Assembly: GCF_946222815.1 (NCBI RefSeq)
Contig: NZ_CAMJRK010000010.1
Coordinates: forward strand, 1-27,461
Length of the DNA stretch: 27,461 nt
Source of the DNA: an uncultured Leuconostoc sp.
GTDB taxonomy: Bacteria > Bacillota > Bacilli > Lactobacillales > Lactobacillaceae
Direction of reading: 5' to 3'
The translations under genes were made by a program, and so were the position numbers. The notes under the pieces were generated by a model that was given only the letters and a program-made list of their open reading frames with translations, was not told where the DNA came from and ran no database searches. Within the stretch, counting starts at the first letter, position 1; each line of letters begins with the position of its first letter. This document shows, one piece after another, positions 14,852 to 22,862 of this stretch.

Positions 14852-15052
14852 TTATACGCGTTCGATAGTTCCAGTCTTCAATCCAGACTTCAAAGTACGC
14901 GCTGATAAATAAACTTTCTTTGCAGGAGCACCGTTAATCTTAACAGTCACTTTTTGCAAATTTGGCTTCCAGCTACGACGACTTGAATTCAACGCGTGTG
15001 AGCGTTGGTTACCAAAACGTGTGCGTGCGCCTGTAATAGCATCTTTTGCCAT
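14852..15052 (-). CDS. rpmB: 50S ribosomal protein L28
   Basis: L28 is a small basic protein of the large ribosomal subunit. The 66-residue product contains the family pattern MAKDAITGARTRFGNQRSH, then SRRSWKPNLQKV and YLSARTLKSGLKTGTIERV. I choose the ATG at 15052. It gives the standard MAK N-terminus and has an AAAGGAGG site about 8 bases upstream; a frame extended to 15076 would put that ribosome site inside the gene. No CxxC zinc motif is present, so it is the Cys-less form. It has its own strong-looking promoter and terminator and appears monocistronic, set between trxA and the Asp23 gene. Confidence 0.97.
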   Translation of the reverse strand: MAKDAITGARTRFGNQRSHALNSSRRSWKPNLQKVTVKINGAPAKKVYLSARTLKSGLKTGTIERV

Positions 15053-15110
15053 GTTCGACCCTCCTTTTCGAGCCAATATTTAAAAAAAGCTCTTTCTACA
15101 ACATTAGTAA

Positions 15111-15139
15111 ATTCTACCAGATTAAAACCACTTTGGCAA
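15111..15139 (-). promoter_or_regulatory. Promoter of rpmB
   Basis: On the minus strand TTGCCA (15134-15139) and TAGAAT (15111-15116) are separated by exactly 17 bases, and the -10 is preceded by TGG (extended -10). It begins one base after the trxA stop codon. The resulting leader is about 50 bases and contains a GAGC/GCTC inverted pair just before the ribosome site. Confidence 0.65.
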
Positions 15140-15140
15140 G

Positions 15141-15455
15141 CTATTTTGTATATTTTGACAAAACAGATGCTAATTGATCCTTTGTATGGAAACCCGTTAA
15201 TCGCTCGACAACCTCACCATTTTTTTGAACGAGCAGCGTTGGAATTGCACGAATGCCAAATTTTGCTGGCGTATCAGGATTAGCATCAACGTCCATTTTA
15301 ACAAAATCAACGTTGTCTACCTCTTCAGATAGTGCCTCTAATACTGGTGATTGCATACGACAAGGACCACACCAAGTTGCCCAAAAATCTGTGATACTGA
15401 CGCCAGAAGCTGTCATACTTTCAAATGTTGTATCTTCAACTATTTTTACTGTCAT
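15141..15455 (-). CDS. trxA: Thioredoxin
   Basis: This is a cytoplasmic disulfide reductant recycled by thioredoxin reductase. The 104-residue protein is a complete single thioredoxin fold with the active site W28-C29-G30-P31-C32. The buried Asp of FWATW is present, as are the family stretches VDFVKMDVDANPDTPAKFGIRAIPTLLV, with the cis-Pro after Ile, and VVERLTGFHTKDQL. A GAGGAT site lies about 8 bases before the ATG. It follows thiN after 45 bases with no clear terminator, so it may be cotranscribed. It sits between thiN and rpmB, two genes I expect to be neighbours in related bacteria, which suggests a local insertion of trxA into that cluster. Confidence 0.97.
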   Translation of the reverse strand: MTVKIVEDTTFESMTASGVSITDFWATWCGPCRMQSPVLEALSEEVDNVDFVKMDVDANPDTPAKFGIRAIPTLLVQKNGEVVERLTGFHTKDQLASVLSKYTK

Positions 15456-15500
15456 AATTTTATCCTCATAATCATCTGTGTACTTACTTTTCTAATGACA

Positions 15501-16145
15501 TTATGTCTTATCTCTTGTTTGCGTAACCATAATAACGCCTGTATCAAAACTCACATGCACCGTATTACTGACAAATTCATTTGACGACCACATTTTATAA
15601 ATATTATCCGTTGAATCTAACGTATATTTTGCATCAATTATCTTAAAATTAGAAACCGAATTAAGTGGCATAAACCCAAGATACTTCGCATTTGGTATTT
15701 TGGCAACTGTTTTCAAACCAGGTTTTAAATAACTCACACTATTAACATTATCGATAATGTTTGTTTTTTCAACAATTTTTTCAAAAGTAGGATCCGCTAA
15801 CAGCCACAAATTACTTAATAGATGATCCAGTCGCCCACCAGTTGCACCAAAAATATTAATTTCATCCGGGTTTTTAGCTTGCGCATAGAGTAATGCAAGC
15901 TCCGTATCAGTTTCATCTTTTTCGGCCTTAGCATGTATGATTTCGTTGGCTTTTAGATGTGATTCTAATACATGTAGCTCATCAGAAGACAGTGAATCAA
16001 AGTCTCCCACAGCCATCACCATCGGTATATTGTGTTGATACAATCGCCATGCGCCACGATCAGCGCCAATCCAGAGACCTGGAAGATCAAACAAATCATT
16101 CGGCCATACTGCCGTTCCCCCACCTGCCAAAATATTAATTTGCAT
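15501..16145 (-). CDS. thiN: Thiamine pyrophosphokinase
   Basis: This enzyme transfers pyrophosphate from ATP to thiamine to give thiamine diphosphate, the cofactor of transketolase, phosphoketolase and pyruvate enzymes. The 214-residue product has the N-terminal ILAGGGTAVWP, ADRGAWRL (28-35), VGDFDSLS (46-53), the acidic KDETDTELAL (76-85) and FGATGGRLDHLLSN (99-112), all TPK catalytic-domain motifs. A smaller C-terminal beta domain binds thiamine; it looks divergent but complete. The ATG shares one base with the rpe stop codon (TAATG), so translation is coupled. The rsgA-rpe-thiN order is typical of Firmicutes. Confidence 0.95.
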   Translation of the reverse strand: MQINILAGGGTAVWPNDLFDLPGLWIGADRGAWRLYQHNIPMVMAVGDFDSLSSDELHVLESHLKANEIIHAKAEKDETDTELALLYAQAKNPDEINIFGATGGRLDHLLSNLWLLADPTFEKIVEKTNIIDNVNSVSYLKPGLKTVAKIPNAKYLGFMPLNSVSNFKIIDAKYTLDSTDNIYKMWSSNEFVSNTVHVSFDTGVIMVTQTRDKT

Positions 16146-16801
16146 TATTTCGTCAGGTCTTTCAAGGTAGCAATTTTAGCGGCAGGATCAACTTTATCAT
16201 ACACATATGATCCTGCAACAAAGACATTTGCACCTGCTTCAAATGCAGCAGTGATTGTCTCATTATTCACACCACCATCAATTTCGATATCAAATTGATA
16301 ACCTAATTCATCACGGATAGCTTTTAATTGCGCAATTTTTTCAATTGCAGATGGCAAAAATTTTTGTCCCCCAAATCCTGGATTAACCGTCATCACAAGC
16401 ACTTGGTCAACCATATCCAAAACAGCTTCAATTGCTAATACAGGTGTCCCAGGGTTGATGACAACTTCGGCCTTAACACCTTTATTTTTAATCATTTGCA
16501 ATGCACGATGGATATGTGGCGTTGCTTCCACGTGCACACCAATGATATCTGCACCAGCATCAGCAAATTCATCAACAATTTTTTCAGGATTCATGACCAT
16601 TAAATGTACATCCAACACCATTTCTGTTTCTGAACGTAATTGTTTAACCCACCCTGGGCCATAAGAAATCGACGGTACAAAACTACCATCCATCACGTCA
16701 ATATGCAAATATTGAGCCCCTGCGGCTTCTACGAGCTTCACATCACGCTCTAAATTCGTATAATCTGCACTTAATATGGATGGTGCAATAATTCCTGCCA
16801 T
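16145..16801 (-). CDS. rpe: Ribulose-phosphate 3-epimerase
   Basis: This enzyme interconverts ribulose 5-phosphate and xylulose 5-phosphate, linking the pentose phosphate and phosphoketolase routes. The 218-residue TIM-barrel protein shows APSILSADYTNLERDV at the N-terminus, the metal-site stretch YLHIDVMDGSFVPSISYGP, LDVHLMVMNPE, GVHVEATPHIHRAL, VINPGTP, VLVMTVNPGFGGQKFLPSA, and the C-terminal EIDGGVNNET and NVFVAGSYVY phosphate-binding motifs. A GAAGGA site precedes the ATG. It starts 17 bases after the rsgA stop and overlaps thiN by one base. Confidence 0.98.
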   Translation of the reverse strand: MAGIIAPSILSADYTNLERDVKLVEAAGAQYLHIDVMDGSFVPSISYGPGWVKQLRSETEMVLDVHLMVMNPEKIVDEFADAGADIIGVHVEATPHIHRALQMIKNKGVKAEVVINPGTPVLAIEAVLDMVDQVLVMTVNPGFGGQKFLPSAIEKIAQLKAIRDELGYQFDIEIDGGVNNETITAAFEAGANVFVAGSYVYDKVDPAAKIATLKDLTK

Positions 16802-16818
16802 GTTACTATTCCTTCTTC

Positions 16819-17724
16819 CTAAATGTTTCGATTATCTGTCTTATATCTTGGCTTCTGCGACTTGATTAAATCATAAAAGGCCTTATAACTATTATACCGT
16901 GATTGTGCTATAGCACCAACAGTTACGCTTTTTTTGACGGCACATCCCGGTTCATTGAGATGTAAGCAACCGCGAAAACGACAATTTTGACGTGCAACAA
17001 CAAATTCAGGAAAATACTCATCTAACTGCTCGACTGGAAAATCAAAAACTTCATACGACGAAAATCCTGGCGTGTCAGCAATCAAGGCGTCGTCCACCTG
17101 AATAAGTGTTACTTGTCGAGTTGTATGTTTTCCACGGCTCAAGGCCTTTGAAATAACACCTGTCTCCAGCCCTAACTTAGGTGACAAACGATTTAAGAGT
17201 GTTGATTTTCCAGCACCCGTTTGTCCCATAAATACAGCAACTTTAGCGCGCAACTCAGAGCGTAATTCAATAAAATCACCATTTGTATTGTTTGCGGATG
17301 GTAATATTGTCGTATACCCTATTTTTAAATAACGATTCGACATTTCCGTTGCATTTATATACTCTTGGTCAGTTAATAAATCCGATTTTGTAAAATAAAT
17401 TAAAGGTGTCACGCTAGCAGCTTCTAATGCGACTAATTGCCGATCTAGCAAATTAGGCGCAAAATCCGGTTCTTTAAGTGCAGTTACAATGACGGCAACA
17501 TCAATGTTAGCAATTGGTGGTCGAACTAACATATTTTCTCTTGGATGAATTTTCCAAATTAGTCCTTCATCATTTTCACTCTCAAAGTCAACAAAATCAC
17601 CAACAAGTGGTTTTTGTCCTGATTTTCGAAACTCACCGCGCGCGCGTGTCCGCTGCACCTCACCACTTGAAACTTGTATATCATAATAGCCACTTAATGA
17701 TCTAATAATTCGTCCTGTTTTCAT
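16819..17724 (-). CDS. rsgA: Ribosome small subunit-dependent GTPase RsgA
   Basis: RsgA is a late 30S assembly GTPase with a circularly permuted GTPase domain. The 301-residue product has an N-terminal OB-fold (about 1-65), then G4 TKSD (112-115), G1 GQTGAGKST (167-175), a switch I region ending SRGKHTTRQV, and G3 DTPG (217-220). The C-terminal zinc motif has Cys248, Cys253, His255 and Cys261. The ATG gives the expected N-terminus (MKTGRIIRSLSGYYD). No ribosome site precedes it. Instead a perfect extended -10 sequence ends 8 bases before the ATG, so the message may be leaderless. It follows the pknB terminator and leads the rsgA-rpe-thiN unit. Confidence 0.97.
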   Translation of the reverse strand: MKTGRIIRSLSGYYDIQVSSGEVQRTRARGEFRKSGQKPLVGDFVDFESENDEGLIWKIHPRENMLVRPPIANIDVAVIVTALKEPDFAPNLLDRQLVALEAASVTPLIYFTKSDLLTDQEYINATEMSNRYLKIGYTTILPSANNTNGDFIELRSELRAKVAVFMGQTGAGKSTLLNRLSPKLGLETGVISKALSRGKHTTRQVTLIQVDDALIADTPGFSSYEVFDFPVEQLDEYFPEFVVARQNCRFRGCLHLNEPGCAVKKSVTVGAIAQSRYNSYKAFYDLIKSQKPRYKTDNRNI

Positions 17725-17731
17725 ATCATTT

Positions 17732-17740
17732 ATTATAACA
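17732..17740 (-). promoter_or_regulatory. Extended -10 promoter element directly before rsgA
   Basis: On the minus strand TGTTATAAT (17740 down to 17732) matches the extended -10 consensus perfectly. The -35 position reads TCGATT, a weak match. Seven bases separate the element from the ATG, so the predicted transcription start falls at or next to the first codon. The element overlaps the T tract of the pknB terminator. Confidence 0.5.
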
Positions 17741-17762
17741 AAAAAGCCGATTATAATCGACT
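17739..17762 (-). terminator. Intrinsic terminator after pknB
   Basis: On the minus strand AGTCGAT and ATCGGCT form a 7-bp stem (one G-U pair) around TATA, followed by six T residues. It lies about 9 bases past the pknB stop codon, closing the fmt-rsmB-stp-pknB unit. Confidence 0.8.
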
Positions 17763-17771
17763 GATGTTGTG

Positions 17772-19685
17772 TTAGTTTTTATTTTTGTTACTTGTTGCAC
17801 TGCTGGATGAAGAAGATGAACTAGATGAACTTGAATTGCTTGATGAAGATGATTCATCCGATGAACTCGAACTATCAGAAGACTCACTTGATGAGGCTTG
17901 AGGACCTTGTGAAATATTCACAAGCAATACCATATCTTTAGTAATACTTGAGCCGCCACGAATCGACTGACTGATAACATGATCTTTTTTTGTATTACCA
18001 TCATATTGTGTGTTAAAGTTTACGACAATATCATGTTCACTGGCCCAACTCTGTACTTGTTCTTGTGTACTCTTTCCAGTAAAATCCGGCACATTAATTC
18101 GTTGTGCACCAGTCGAAACTGTGAACTCAACATTTGTCGCAGTCGGATCTACTTTTTCATTGGCATCAACAGACTGTAAAATTATCCTACCTTCAGGAAC
18201 ACTATCAGAAGGGCTATCTTTTCTTGTAATAGAATGATAACCTTGAGAACGGAGTTGTGCCGCGGTCACCTCATAATCCGAACCAACATAATCGCCAAAA
18301 CGCACTTTAGCGCGTCCAGAAGAAAGAATTAAATTAATTATATCCCCTTTTTTGGCTTCCGCACCACTATTTCGTGTTGACCGAACAACATGCCCACTAG
18401 TAATTGTTTTTGACGGTGTTGAACTCACAGTACCAACAACTAAACCAGCTTTTTTGATTTTCGTTGTCGCTTGATCTTGTGTTAAATTTGTAACATTTGG
18501 TACCGTGGTTTTAGTTGATTGATAATTTAAGAAAACAGTTACAGAAACAATCATTAAAATGATTCCTAGTAGCACCCAAGGCCACTTTGGTGCTTTACGA
18601 AATTTAATACCATTTTCTCGTAAAACACTACGGACATAATTAGGTGTACGATCAACAATATGTGCGATATCTTTAACAGAATAGCCCTTTTTACCATGTG
18701 CTATAATAACATCTTTTATTGAAGGTTCTGCAGGTGTGTCATCTGGCAATATTTTATCAGACGATACACCTGTTTTTAACTGATCTTGAATTTGAGCCAT
18801 CGGAATAATGCGTGTTTCATCTATCGTGTCTGACATCGGTGCAAATCGTATTTCATCTGAACGTCTAGGTGATAACGTCGTATTCAAATCTTCAGACATC
18901 GCTGCTGCACTTAAATAGCGATCTTGTGGTCTTTTGGCTGTTGCCTTTAAGATAACATTTTCTAAGGCCTGCGGAATTCGCGGATCAAAATCACGAACCG
19001 ATGGCATATCTTCTGTTGTATGTTTCATTGCAACCGCAACAGGTGTATCGCCTTCGTAAGGCACTTGTTTTGTCAGCATTTCGTAAAGCATAACGCCCAG
19101 TGCATATATATCCGATTTCGCTGAAGCAATCCCGCCGCGCGTTTGTTCAGGTGATAAATAATGGACTGACCCAATAACAGTGTTTGTCTGCGTCATATCT
19201 TGCACTGATTTTGCAATTGCAATGCCGAAGTCAGTAATCTTTACTTGACAATTTTTATCAATTAAAATATTTTGTGGTTTTAAATCACGATGGATAATGT
19301 CAGCATCGTGTGCTGCTTGTACTGCACTCAAAACTTGCGTCATGATGTCAACGACTTGTTGGTACGGAATTGGAAAGTGTTCGGCAATGAAAGACTTTAA
19401 ATCATTGCCTGCTACATATTCCATCACCAAGTATTGTGTGCCTTCATATTCCCCTGTGTCATATACCTGAACAATATTATCATGGACTAATGCCGTTGCT
19501 GAAATAGCTTCACGTTGAAAACGCTTGGCCAGTTCAGCATCGTTTTTCATATCTAAGCGCATCATTTTAAATGTGACATCGCGATTCAAAAATTCATCAT
19601 GCGCCAAATAAACATTGGCCATGCCACCCCCGCCAAGCGATTTGATAATTTTATAACGATTGTCTATCACTGTATCTGGTAACAT
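17772..19685 (-). CDS. pknB: PASTA-domain Ser/Thr protein kinase (PknB/PrkC/Stk)
   Basis: This is a membrane Hanks-type kinase that senses cell-wall fragments and phosphorylates division and wall proteins; Stp reverses it. In the 637-residue product the kinase domain (about 10-270) has the GGGGMANVYLAHD loop, Lys40, Glu59, HRDLKPQN (132-139), DFG (152-154) and the GSVHYLSPE activation segment (172-180). A juxtamembrane region follows. Unusually, residues about 322-363 (GYSVKDIAHIVDRTPNYVRSVLRENGI) read as a helix-turn-helix. One membrane helix (about 368-388), three PASTA domains (about 392-457, 460-527, 529-594) and a Ser-rich tail (597-633) complete it. It starts two bases after the stp stop. 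A GAGG lies 13 bases upstream, so translation probably depends on coupling. Confidence 0.98.
   Translation of the reverse strand: MLPDTVIDNRYKIIKSLGGGGMANVYLAHDEFLNRDVTFKMMRLDMKNDAELAKRFQREAISATALVHDNIVQVYDTGEYEGTQYLVMEYVAGNDLKSFIAEHFPIPYQQVVDIMTQVLSAVQAAHDADIIHRDLKPQNILIDKNCQVKITDFGIAIAKSVQDMTQTNTVIGSVHYLSPEQTRGGIASAKSDIYALGVMLYEMLTKQVPYEGDTPVAVAMKHTTEDMPSVRDFDPRIPQALENVILKATAKRPQDRYLSAAAMSEDLNTTLSPRRSDEIRFAPMSDTIDETRIIPMAQIQDQLKTGVSSDKILPDDTPAEPSIKDVIIAHGKKGYSVKDIAHIVDRTPNYVRSVLRENGIKFRKAPKWPWVLLGIILMIVSVTVFLNYQSTKTTVPNVTNLTQDQATTKIKKAGLVVGTVSSTPSKTITSGHVVRSTRNSGAEAKKGDIINLILSSGRAKVRFGDYVGSDYEVTAAQLRSQGYHSITRKDSPSDSVPEGRIILQSVDANEKVDPTATNVEFTVSTGAQRINVPDFTGKSTQEQVQSWASEHDIVVNFNTQYDGNTKKDHVISQSIRGGSSITKDMVLLVNISQGPQASSSESSDSSSSSDESSSSSNSSSSSSSSSSSSATSNKNKN
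17787..17897 (-). repeat. Low-complexity tract encoding a poly-Ser tail of PknB
   Basis: Mixed TCA/TCT/AGT/AGC-type codons encode about 37 residues that are nearly all Ser with some Asp, Glu and Asn, following the third PASTA domain. It would lie outside the cell after the last PASTA domain. Varied codon use argues against a recent simple slippage expansion of one codon. Confidence 0.8.
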
Positions 19686-19687
19686 AA

Positions 19688-20434
19688 TTATTTTGTATCC
19701 TCTTCATTGTCACGGCTAACCAAGAGGGCCGTAACATTATCTGTCGCACCATTGTCGTTAGCGAACCGAATCAAGTCGTGTGCACGAAAATTCAAAGTTG
19801 CTGGTGACCTCATAATTTGCTTAATTGTTGTTTTATTGAGCACTTTAGTAATACCATCAGATGTTAAAAACAACATATCTTCACCAGAAAATGTATGTTG
19901 TCCAATTTCAATATCTGCGTGCCTATCAACGCCTAAAAATCTTGTTACACTATTCGCATTAGGGACATTTTCAGCTTGCTTTTTGCTAACTGTACCGGTA
20001 CGAACAAGTTCATTTTTAAGATTATGATCAAATGATAGTTGTTTTAGACTATTATGATGCAACAAAAATGCCTTAGAGTCACCCAAGTTACCAATAACAA
20101 CCTGCTCATCAAACAAAATTGCTAACACAAGTGTCGTAGCCATTGTTTTTAAGTCATCAAATCGTTGTCCTGCTTCTATAATTGCATCGTTTTCAAAGGC
20201 AACTGTTTCTTTTAGCCAAGCGATTGATGGATTGATTGTTTCAATTGTTGTTTTTTCCCAGGCGTGTCCAAAATGTTCTACAGCCATGGCGCTAGCAACT
20301 TCACCACCTTCAGTTGAAGTTACACCATCAGCTACCATAACCATTACGATGCCTTTTTGGTTTGTAAATGCGCCAACGTAATCTTGATTTTCATTACGTT
20401 TGATGCCTGAATCAGTATGAAATGCTATCTGCAT
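19688..20434 (-). CDS. stp: PP2C-family Ser/Thr phosphatase Stp
   Basis: Stp dephosphorylates PknB and its substrates in a metal-dependent manner. The 248-residue protein has the PPM motifs in order: SGIKRNENQD (9-18, Asp18), VADGVTSTEGGEVAS (34-48, Asp36), IGNLGDSKAFLL (114-125), LTSDGITKVL with Asp193, and GATDNVTALL with Asp232. Size is normal for the family. The ATG is the first in the frame after an in-frame stop four codons upstream, so the start is fixed, but no Shine-Dalgarno is visible before it. The preceding 105-base gap after rsmB has no clear terminator, so read-through from fmt-rsmB is likely. Confidence 0.97.
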   Translation of the reverse strand: MQIAFHTDSGIKRNENQDYVGAFTNQKGIVMVMVADGVTSTEGGEVASAMAVEHFGHAWEKTTIETINPSIAWLKETVAFENDAIIEAGQRFDDLKTMATTLVLAILFDEQVVIGNLGDSKAFLLHHNSLKQLSFDHNLKNELVRTGTVSKKQAENVPNANSVTRFLGVDRHADIEIGQHTFSGEDMLFLTSDGITKVLNKTTIKQIMRSPATLNFRAHDLIRFANDNGATDNVTALLVSRDNEEDTK

Positions 20435-20539
20435 AGGATTATTTTATTTTCTAAAAAACGTTTCTGCTAAAATTTGCTAGTCATTCACCAAAAAAATTTG
20501 CTCCACGTGCTGTGTTTTCACTGTTATTTCGACAATAGA
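20435..20539 (-). other. Intergenic gap rsmB-stp with direct repeat
   Basis: This 105-base AT-rich gap contains the 10-mer AGCAAATTTT twice on the minus strand, about 26 bases apart. I see no convincing promoter, terminator or ribosome site. Its role, if any, is unknown. Confidence 0.4.
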
Positions 20540-21901
20540 TTATGCATTATAAGTCGGTGTTTTTTTTTGCAATGTTGCAACGAAAAAACCATCTGTTTGA
20601 TAATCATTTGGATAAACATGTAGTGCATTTTCAGAACGGTTTGGTTTCAAGTTTTTTGATGTTTGCGTTGGCACAAGTTCAAAATCCGAATTTTTTAATA
20701 AGAATTTTGTGATAACATCATCATTCTCTTGACGCAAAATCGTACATGTACTGTAAACAATCATACCATTATCAGCAATATTTTGACTAACAGAATCCAA
20801 TATTTCAAATTGCAGCTGCGCTAAATTTTTGACATCTGCTAATGTTTTGTCATAACGAATTTCTGGTTTGCGTCGTAGTAAACCAAACCCTGAACATGGC
20901 GCATCCACTAAAATACGATCAAATTTTTGATCAATTTCTGCTGGTACTTTACGCGCATCTAACACCCGCGTATGGATTTTTTCTGCGACATGTAATCGTT
21001 CAGCGTTATTTTTAATTAATTTAATTTTATGTTCATGAATATCTAAGGCAGTAATTGCAACATTTTCACCAACGGACTGCGCAATTTGTGTCGTTTTACC
21101 ACCGGGAGCAGCCGCTGCATCAAGGATTGTTTTAACATTTTCTGTTAAATGCATACTTTCAACTGGTAACATGGCGCTTTCATCCTGTAAGGTTAATAGT
21201 CCATCGTGAAAGGCTTTTGAACTAGCCACATGGCCGCCAGACACAACGTACGCGTGCTCAGCTACGCGTGATTTGACAGCGGTAAATTTTTCAGCTGCTA
21301 AGGCTGTTTCTACTTCTTCATCACTGGCTAATGTCGTATTCACACGAACAGACTGTTGTGGTGCCTCATTGATGGTTTCAAGCATAGCACGTGTGGCTTC
21401 TTCACCATTTTGTGAAATCAATTCTTCAATTAACCAAATCGGTAGACTGCTTTCAATAGACAAACGTTCTATTGGGTCTTTGATTTCAGCGGTATCTCGT
21501 AGCCCCTGACGACCAATATTATGTAAAATAGCCGTCACATACTTCCCGGTCCCAACGTGACCAAGTATCTTAGCAACTTCAATAGATTCATTAAAAATGG
21601 CATGTTCTGGAATTTTATCCAAGAATTTCATCTGAAAAATAGCTGAATACAATAATTCGCGCACCCAAGCATCAATTTTTTTATCACCGACAAATGGTGC
21701 TAGCCAATAGTCAAATGTCATACGGTGTTGGATAACACCGTACACAAGTGTTGTTAATAAACGCTTATCTGCTTCACTCAGCTGATGTTGTTTAATCACT
21801 TGATTCAACTGTAAATTAGAGTATGCGCCATTTTTAATTTTGGCTAACGTTTGTACTGCTAATACACGGGGATTATCACTATAAACACGTTTATCACTCA
21901 T
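20540..21901 (-). CDS. rsmB: 16S rRNA m5C967 methyltransferase RsmB (Sun)
   Basis: RsmB makes m5C at position 967 of 16S rRNA. The 453-residue product has an N-terminal NusB-like RNA-binding domain (about 1-140) and a linker. The C-terminal SAM methyltransferase domain has LDAAAAPGGKTTQIA (260-274), ALDIHEHKI, VDAPCSGFGLLRRKPEIRY with Cys336, and YSTCTI with the catalytic Cys386. Its start codon overlaps the fmt coding end by 8 bases, so translation is coupled. The fmt-rsmB-stp-pknB order is standard for Firmicutes. Confidence 0.98.
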   Translation of the reverse strand: MSDKRVYSDNPRVLAVQTLAKIKNGAYSNLQLNQVIKQHQLSEADKRLLTTLVYGVIQHRMTFDYWLAPFVGDKKIDAWVRELLYSAIFQMKFLDKIPEHAIFNESIEVAKILGHVGTGKYVTAILHNIGRQGLRDTAEIKDPIERLSIESSLPIWLIEELISQNGEEATRAMLETINEAPQQSVRVNTTLASDEEVETALAAEKFTAVKSRVAEHAYVVSGGHVASSKAFHDGLLTLQDESAMLPVESMHLTENVKTILDAAAAPGGKTTQIAQSVGENVAITALDIHEHKIKLIKNNAERLHVAEKIHTRVLDARKVPAEIDQKFDRILVDAPCSGFGLLRRKPEIRYDKTLADVKNLAQLQFEILDSVSQNIADNGMIVYSTCTILRQENDDVITKFLLKNSDFELVPTQTSKNLKPNRSENALHVYPNDYQTDGFFVATLQKKTPTYNA

Positions 21902-22862
21902 TAATTGGCTCCTCTGCCCATAAATCTCCTGTTTGCAATTGACTGCCAGCTCCGTTGAGATAAGCTACAATAGTCATCTCAGATTTTCCAGCTGGTTGTA
22001 GTCTATCAATACTAAGCACAGTTTGATTAGCTGCTGCAATTTTTAACTGCTTTTTTGTTTTCTCAACAACATGTCCTGCACCTAAGCTAGTTGTTTCAAC
22101 TAATGGCGTCACTTGAGTCAGCTTAACCCGCTGTCCGGCAACTTGCACATGTGCTGGATGTGTTGGGTAAAGGCCGCGCAAATGCCAATCAATTTGTTGC
22201 GCTGTCTCACTTGCAAAATTTAAATTTTGCATATGGCGTGGAATGTTAGGTGAAAATGATATATCATTTTCATTTTGTTTCACTGGTGAAATATCGCCAG
22301 TAGCAATTTTAGGTAAACTGGCCAATAATAAGTCACGTCCAGCTAAACTCAGTTTATTAAACATCGTTCCAACATTATCTTGGTTTGTAATGGGCACTTT
22401 AACAACATCAATAATGTCACCAGCGTCCATTTTTTTAACCATATACATGATTGAAACGCCAGTCTCCGTATCCCCATTCATAATAGCGTAATGCACGGGT
22501 GCGCCACCACGATATTTAGGTAATAATGAGGCATGTGTGTTGACAGCAGCTATTTTAGCTGCTGTCAACAATTTATTAGGCAAAAACTGACCAAAAGCCG
22601 CAGTAACAATAAAATCTGGGTTTAATGCGATAATTTGCTGCATCTCATCCGAACCACTAATATTTGCAGGTTGAAATACAGGCAAGTCATGTAATAATGC
22701 TGCAACCTTAACTGGACTAGGTGTCAATATATGTTTACGTCCTTGAGGTTTATCTGGTTGCGTAACAACGGCCTTGACATCATATTTATCATCGGCAATT
22801 AATGCTTCTAAGATAGGGACTGCAAACTGTGGCGTTCCCATTAATACAACTGAATATGTCAT
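21894..22862 (-). CDS. fmt: Methionyl-tRNA formyltransferase
   Basis: Fmt formylates the initiator Met-tRNA using 10-formyl-THF. The 322-residue product begins MTYSVVLMGTPQFAVPILEAL. It carries VTQPDKPQGR, TAAFGQFLP and the catalytic region with Asn108, His110 and SLLPKYRGGAPVHYAI, then GVSIMYMVKKMDAGDI with Asp146, followed by the C-terminal tRNA-binding beta-barrel domain. I chose the ATG at 22862: it matches the family N-terminus and has a GAGGTG site about 10 bases upstream. A longer frame from 22901 would place that site inside the gene. It is the first gene of its unit, behind a promoter with perfect TTGACA. No peptide deformylase gene lies between it and priA. Confidence 0.98.
   Translation of the reverse strand: MTYSVVLMGTPQFAVPILEALIADDKYDVKAVVTQPDKPQGRKHILTPSPVKVAALLHDLPVFQPANISGSDEMQQIIALNPDFIVTAAFGQFLPNKLLTAAKIAAVNTHASLLPKYRGGAPVHYAIMNGDTETGVSIMYMVKKMDAGDIIDVVKVPITNQDNVGTMFNKLSLAGRDLLLASLPKIATGDISPVKQNENDISFSPNIPRHMQNLNFASETAQQIDWHLRGLYPTHPAHVQVAGQRVKLTQVTPLVETTSLGAGHVVEKTKKQLKIAAANQTVLSIDRLQPAGKSEMTIVAYLNGAGSQLQTGDLWAEEPINE

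Noticed and set aside
15053..15076. Longer rpmB start
   Set aside because: The AAAGGAGG site lies in the extension; MAKDAITGARTRFGNQ is the standard L28 N-terminus.
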